DNA from: Cepaea nemoralis
Lineage: Eukaryota; Mollusca; Gastropoda; Stylommatophora; Helicidae
Length of the DNA: 64,000 nucleotides
Direction: 5' to 3'
Assembly: GCA_014155875.1 (NCBI GenBank)
Contig: JACEFZ010004218.1
Coordinates: forward strand, 59,774-123,773
Below, piece after piece: positions 60,299 through 64,000 of the stretch. The notes below the pieces were generated by a model. It searched no databases and was not told the DNA's origin. It was given only the letters and a program-made list of their open reading frames with translations. Position 1 is the stretch's first letter. Each line of letters begins with the position of its first letter. Made by a program: the position numbers and the translations under genes.

Positions 60299-61555
60299 TG
60301 TGGTAGTACCTGCCAGTAATGTCTATCTCTCTTCTACCCTGGGTGTGGTAGTACCTGCCAGTAATGTCTATCTCTCTTCTACCCTGGGTGTGGTAGTACC
60401 TGCCAGTCATGTCTATCTCTCTTCTACTCTGGGTGTGGTAGTACCTGCCAGTCATGTCTATCTCTCTTCTACCCTGGGTGTGGTAGTACCTGCCAGTCAT
60501 GTCTATCTCTCTTCTACCCTGGGTGTGGTAGTACCTGCCAGTAATGTCTATCTCTCTTCTACCCTGGGTGTGGTAGTACCTGCCAGTCATGTCTATCTCT
60601 CTTCTACTCTGGGTGTGGTAGTACCTGCCAGTAATGTCTATCTCTCTTCTACCCTGGGTGTGGTAGTACCTGCCAGTCATGTCGATCTCTCTTCTACCCT
60701 GGGTGTGGTAGTACCTGCCAGTCATGTCGATCTCTCTTCTACCCTGGGTGTGGTAGTACCTGCCAGTCATGTCTATCTCTCTTCTACCCTGGGTGTGGTA
60801 GTACCTGCCAGTAATGTCTATCTCTCTTCTACCCTGGGTGTGGTAGTACCTGCCAGTCATGTCTATCTCTCTTCTACTCTGGGTGTGGTAGTACCTGCCA
60901 GTAATGTCTATCTCTCTTCTACCCTGGGTGTGGTAGTACCTGCCAGTCATGTCGATCTCTCTTCTACCCTGGGTGTGGTAGTACCTGCCAGTCATGTCGA
61001 TCTCTCTTCTACCCTGGGTGTTGTAGTACCTGCCAGTAATGTCTATCCCTCTTCTACCCTGGGTGTGGTAGTACCTGCCAGTAATGTCTATCTCTCTTCT
61101 ACCCTGGGTGTGGTAGTACCTGCCAGTAATGTCTATCTCTCTTCTACCCTGGGTGTGGTAGTACCTGCCAGTCATGTCGATCTCTCTTCTACCCTGGGTG
61201 TGGTAGTACCTGCCAGTAATGTCTATCTCTCTTCTACCCTGGGTGTGGTAGTACCTGCCAGTCATGTCGATCTCTCTTCTACCCTGGGTGTGGTAGTACC
61301 TGCCAGTAATGTCTACCTCTCTTTTACCCTGGGTGTGGTAGTACCTGCCAGTCATGTCGATCTCTCTTCTACCCTGGGTGTGGTAGTACCTGCCAGTAAT
61401 GTCGATCTCTCTTCTACCCTGGGTGAGGTAGTACCTGCCAGAAATGTCTATCTCTCTTCTACCCTGGGTGTGGTAGTACCTGCCAGTAATGTCGATCTCT
61501 CTTCTACCCTGGGTGAGGTAGTACCTGCCAGTCATGCCTATCCCTCTTCTATACC
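60296..61555. repeat. 45-bp minisatellite, 28 units
   Basis: The unit is tggtagtacctgccagtaat, then gtctatctctcttctaccct, then gggtg. Variants are aat/cat, cta/cga and accct/actct. The accct-to-actct variant at 60606 and 60876 marks a 270-bp (6-unit) duplication. Open frames on both strands (459 and 422 codons) follow from the period. Confidence 0.95.
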
Positions 61556-62337
61556 GGGTATACTAGTGTCTAATGGTTCTCTATAGTTTCTCCACTACAG
61601 GTGATGCAGTCTCCTGTTTATCTGAATCAGGCAGAGTTACACACACACACACATACCAACTTTGGATGAGTGAACTAAGACGAGTCAACCCACGACGTAG
61701 AAGGCCACAAGACAGGTGGCCCACCACTCCACTAGGCAGGCGCCAGTACTAAATCAATTACCGGTGAATATTTCATCAACAAGTGTTGGACTTGAATTAT
61801 GCACCAGCATTGTAACCCGCCATCCATCCCGCTGGGGACGCATTTGTTACGAGGGGAAATCTATCGCCCTGGGACGCAATCATTCTATTTCCCAAATACT
61901 CCTCGCAGGCAATAAATTCCCGCTCCCGCGAGCAACCAGGACTGGGTCGATACTGCAAATATTCCGGATCGTGTAACTAAGAGAGTAATAAATGTCTTAA
62001 GCTGTCTGTTGGGTAATGTTTGCTGGCTGCATGGGAGGCTGGAGGAGGACCTGACTCCAGGACTAGTTAGCTGATCTCCATCTCTTATTGCGTGCTAGAG
62101 GATCGTTGCAGGTCGGGGCTGATCAAATATCTCACAGAACACTACCCGTGTCATCACATCGCATGGCTGCCCGCGTGAGTAAGAACCATTTATGTGAGCG
62201 ATCAATCAAGCGAAGGAGTCACGGTAGTAAGCTGTACACAAGGACATCTTGATATGCAACCAGGGACCGGGGTAGGACGCTATACGCAAGGACATCTTGA
62301 TCTGCAGCTAGAGGCCGGGTAGGACGCTAAAATGGGA
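61556..62337. other. Unassigned, apparently single-copy region
   Basis: About 780 bp with near-balanced composition and a small (AC)n at 61639. An acceptor-like tctccactacag lies near 61590, but no convincing exon follows. The 86-codon frame 61716-61976 has no known motif. Confidence 0.35.
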
Positions 62338-62810
62338 ACATATCTACTGTCTGAAACTCTGACTTCAAGTATGGGGGTTGGAGGTGGAGGCGGTCCGGGC
62401 AGCTGTCAGATGACTTCAAGTATTGGGGGGGGGGGGGGGGGGGGGGAGGGGGAGGCGGTCCGGCAGCTGTCAGATGGCTTCAAGTGGGAGGAGGCGGTCC
62501 GGGCAACTGTCAGATGGCTTCAAATATGGGGGTGGGGGGAGGTGAGGGGGTGGGGGGAAGGCGGTCCGGGCAGCTGTCATATGACTTCAAGTATGGGGGT
62601 GGGGGAGGTGAGGGGTGGGGGTGGGGGTTTGGGGGGAAGGGGTTTGGGGGGAGGCTTTCCGGGCAGCTGTCAGCTGACTTCAAGTATGGGGGTGGTCACG
62701 GCAGTGTTGACATGACTTCAAGTGTGGGCGTGGAGGGGGTCACGGCAGCTTTAAAATGACTTCAAGTTTGGTGGTGGGGGTGGAGAGGGTCACGGCAGCT
62801 TTGAGATGAC
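62338..62810. repeat. G-rich ~50-bp minisatellite, about 8 variable units
   Basis: The units share gacttcaagtatgggggt and cggtccgggcagctgtcaga, with variable G-runs between. The longest G stretch is at about 62424-62446. Confidence 0.88.
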
Positions 62811-63700
62811 ATTCTAAAGACTATCTATGCACGAATGCTAGCTGAGGATAAAACAGATAAGACAGACATTCTAAAGACTACTTATGCACGAATGCTAGTT
62901 GAGGATACAACAGATAAGACAGACATTCTAAAGACTAAATATGCACGAATGCTAGTTGAGGATACAACAGATAAGACAGACATTCTAAAGACTATCTATG
63001 CACGAATGCTAGTTGAGGATACAACAGATAAGACAGACATTCTAAAGACTACCTATGCACAAATGCTAGTTGAGGATACAACAGATAAGACAGACATTCT
63101 AAAGACTACCTATGCACGAATGCTAGTTGAGGATACAACAGATAAGACAGACATTCTAAAAGACTACCTATGCACGAATGCTAGTTGAGGATACAACAGA
63201 TAAGACAGACATTCTAAAGACTACCTATGCACGAATGCTAGTTGAGGATACAACAGATAAGACAGACATTCTAAAGACTACCTATGCACGAATGCTAGTT
63301 GAGGATACAACAGATAAGACAGACATTCTAAAGACTATCTATGCACGAATGCTGGTTGAGGATTCGATAAATAAGGCAGACATTCTAAAGACTAGCTATG
63401 CACGAATGCTAGTTGAGGATACGATAGAGAAGACAGGCATTCTAAAGACTATCTATGCACGAATGCTGGTTGAGGATACGATAGACAAGGCAGACATTCT
63501 AAAGACTAGCTATGTACGAATGCTGGTTGAGGATACGATAGACAAGACAGACATTCTAAAGACTAGCTATGCACGAATGCTAGTTGAGGATACGATAGAC
63601 AAGACAGACATTCTAAAGACTATCTATGCACGAATGCTGGTTGAGGATACGATAGACAAGACAGACATTCTAAAGACTAGCTATGCACGAATGCTTTTGG
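62811..63700. repeat. 57-bp tandem array (second, unrelated), about 15.5 units
   Basis: The unit is ctaaagactatctatgcacg, then aatgctagttgaggatacaa, then cagataagacagacatt. The first nine units have caacaga and the later ones cgatagac. Nineteen-residue frames (ARMLVEDTTDKTDILKTTY) result from the period. Confidence 0.95.

Positions 63701-64000
<300 letters not shown>

Noticed and set aside
60207..61586. Frames of 459 and 422 codons on opposite strands
   Set aside because: Produced by the 45-bp period, without start context, codon bias or a known domain.

Overview
This window looks like animal (metazoan) nuclear DNA, most likely from a marine invertebrate; a mollusc is my best but low-confidence guess. 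The reasons are fragments of RTE-, Jockey/CR1- and Penelope-type retroelements, tRNA-derived SINEs, Tc1/mariner, Tigger and hAT DNA transposons, and Ty3/gypsy elements of the Gmr1 type. There are no bacterial operons, no convincing tRNA or rRNA genes, and no complete host protein gene. Nearly all long open frames are by-products of tandem arrays whose unit length is a multiple of three, or belong to mobile elements.

Layout. 1-1145: minus-strand non-LTR/Penelope reverse-transcriptase fragments, then a plus-strand RTE 3' end. 1276-9760: an 8.5 kb array of a 57-bp unit with higher-order structure. 9975-10860: an 18-bp minisatellite. 11047-11990: microsatellites and a short copy of a dispersed retroposon, here called family E. 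12086-12654: a fold-back mariner derivative. 12690-16297: a 44-bp array. 16332-18639: RTE pieces and a Tigger element. 19065-23980: a decayed Tc1/mariner-like transposon holding a hAT element and an RTE fragment. 24170-26820: SINEs and short minisatellites. 27957-32215: a 53-bp array whose units resemble intron-exon-intron cassettes, ending beside a possible host exon (32218-32352).

32930-38081, 39038-43580 and 45883-53793 are three LTR retrotransposons. The third has paired 467-bp LTRs, a perfect 5-bp target duplication, and the domain order Gag, protease, integrase, reverse transcriptase, RNase H. Integrase upstream of reverse transcriptase is the hallmark of the Gmr1 lineage. The first keeps only reverse transcriptase and RNase H, and the second only a gag relic. 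The second and third both lie inside one 33/29-bp minisatellite locus that began as a single array (38788 to about 60298).

54370-60095 holds two 2-kb family E copies separated by long purine (GAA)n tracts. 60296-61555 is a 45-bp array, 62338-62810 a G-rich array, and 62811-63700 a second, unrelated 57-bp array. The last 300 bases are homopolymer-rich and look like poor-quality assembly.

The genes do not form a pathway. The autonomous-type element (45883-53793) could in principle have supplied enzymes to its two defective relatives, and the DNA transposon relics are all broken. Frames, motifs, repeat periods and terminal repeats were read by eye; family names are judgements from recognised motifs without a database search.
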